A stretch of DNA of 56,000 nt. Source: Candidatus Humimonas hydrogenitrophica. GTDB lineage: Bacteria > Gemmatimonadota > Gemmatimonadetes > Palauibacterales > Palauibacteraceae. The translations under genes and the position numbers were made by a program. This document shows, in pieces, positions 55,731-56,000 of the stretch; the stretch's first letter is position 1, and every line of letters begins with the position of its first letter. The notes under the pieces were generated by a model. It ran no database searches and was not told the DNA's origin. It saw only the letters and a program-made list of their open reading frames with translations. Location: the NCBI GenBank assembly GCA_947581615.1, contig CANPVD010000041.1:1-56000 (forward strand), written 5' to 3'.

Positions 55731-55960
55731 CAGAATCCCTCGCGCGACGGGTTTCCCTTCGCGCGAGCGTTGTTTGACAAGAAGACGTGAGTGGCGTGTG
55801 GGACCTCGAAATGGGATGCGGGCACCACTTCCCGCGTCCCCATGAGGAACCAAAGTGGATGTATTCCGAACGCGCCCCGGGCCCTCGAGGTCCGGGACCA
55901 TGCGTTCACCAGGATGAAGCGGCTCGTGCCGGCCTGGCCGGTGCGGACGCTCCAGACTTT
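55731..55960 (+). other. rRNA leader with hairpin and boxA-like antitermination site
   Basis: No gene is supported here. A perfect 8-bp hairpin (55739-55746 with 55760-55767, CTCGCGCG/CGCGCGAG) is followed at once by CGTTGTTTGACAAG (55768-55781). The latter resembles rrn boxA sites such as mycobacterial TGTTGTTTGAGAAC, bound by NusB/NusE. A run of eight T's (55958-55965) reaches the 16S 5' end. Confidence 0.6.
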
Positions 55961-56000
55961 TTTTTGGAGAGTTTGATCCTGGCTCAGGACGAACGCTGGC
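55961..56000 (+). rRNA. 16S rRNA, 5' end only
   Basis: AGAGTTTGATCCTGGCTCAG (55968-55987), the universal 27F site, continues into GACGAACGCTGGC. By alignment with the E. coli numbering of that site, the mature 5' end falls near 55961. The rest lies beyond the window. Confidence 0.97.

Overview
The window is high-GC DNA, dense with genes on both strands, from a free-living, probably respiring bacterium. My best guess is a Gemmatimonadota-like lineage. The guess rests on very high GC, many exported PIG-L, BNR-repeat and DinB-like proteins, a Sec-type (clade II) nitrous-oxide reductase cluster, and frequent GTG starts with 4-base overlaps. The last 40 bases are the 5' end of a 16S rRNA gene, which would settle the taxonomy if extended. 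I see no insertion sequences, phage genes or CRISPR arrays.

Layout. (1) 131-4584: a three-gene ABC exporter (ATPase, FtsX-type permease, HlyD-type adaptor). (2) 4685-9098: stress-type genes, namely a shortened nitroreductase, an HPF/cold-shock fusion, a phosphoribosyltransferase, RtcB, a small ORF and an orphan zinc anti-sigma factor. (3) 9298-20657: a PIG-L deacetylase, an Fe(III)-type ABC importer, a double-cupredoxin protein behind a conventional promoter with a BlaI-like operator, and a BNR-repeat protein. (4) 20717-29169: two CBS-pair proteins, a USP-like protein, an exported DinB-like protein, an SDR, a zinc alcohol dehydrogenase, and a sensory locus of two histidine kinases and one NarL-type regulator. 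(5) 29275-36788: cytochrome c, nosZ, nosB-like, nosD, nosF, nosY and a tandem USP. (6) 36736-46390: a Ca2+-type P-type ATPase and ArsR-type regulator divergent from a TolC/HlyD/RND efflux operon that starts with a tiny metal-ligand-rich leader ORF. (7) 46441-56000: CopD-like membrane protein, aconitase, lipoprotein, HemQ-like protein, TM2 protein, YchF, tRNA-His, an RNA-specificity MBL exonuclease, then the rrn promoter, leader and start of 16S.

Main discovery. Ten promoters in the window share a composite architecture that I found by reading intergenic DNA. A promoter-proximal element YCCKACAGACR ends 17 bp before a NANNNT -10 box. It is preceded, usually exactly 24 bp apart, by one or two related heptamers (CCCTACR, then CCCCACR). 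In three cases the most distal heptamer forms a palindrome GTGGGG-N5-CCCCAC centred exactly 79 bp before the -10. These promoters stand before the ABC exporter, nitroreductase-HPF, the phosphoribosyltransferase, the small ORF at 8594, both CBS proteins, the USP region, one histidine kinase, the nos operon and the CopD-like gene. The rrn, cupredoxin and TolC promoters have ordinary TTGACA/TTGACG boxes instead. The target list (nitroreductase, ribosome hibernation factor, phosphoribosyltransferase, CBS, USP) closely mirrors the mycobacterial DosR dormancy regulon. The embedded two-component locus, whose first kinase has Gln in place of the phospho-acceptor His, is the obvious candidate regulator. 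I infer an oxygen/NO-limitation response that couples N2O respiration to ribosome hibernation. All distances were counted by eye.
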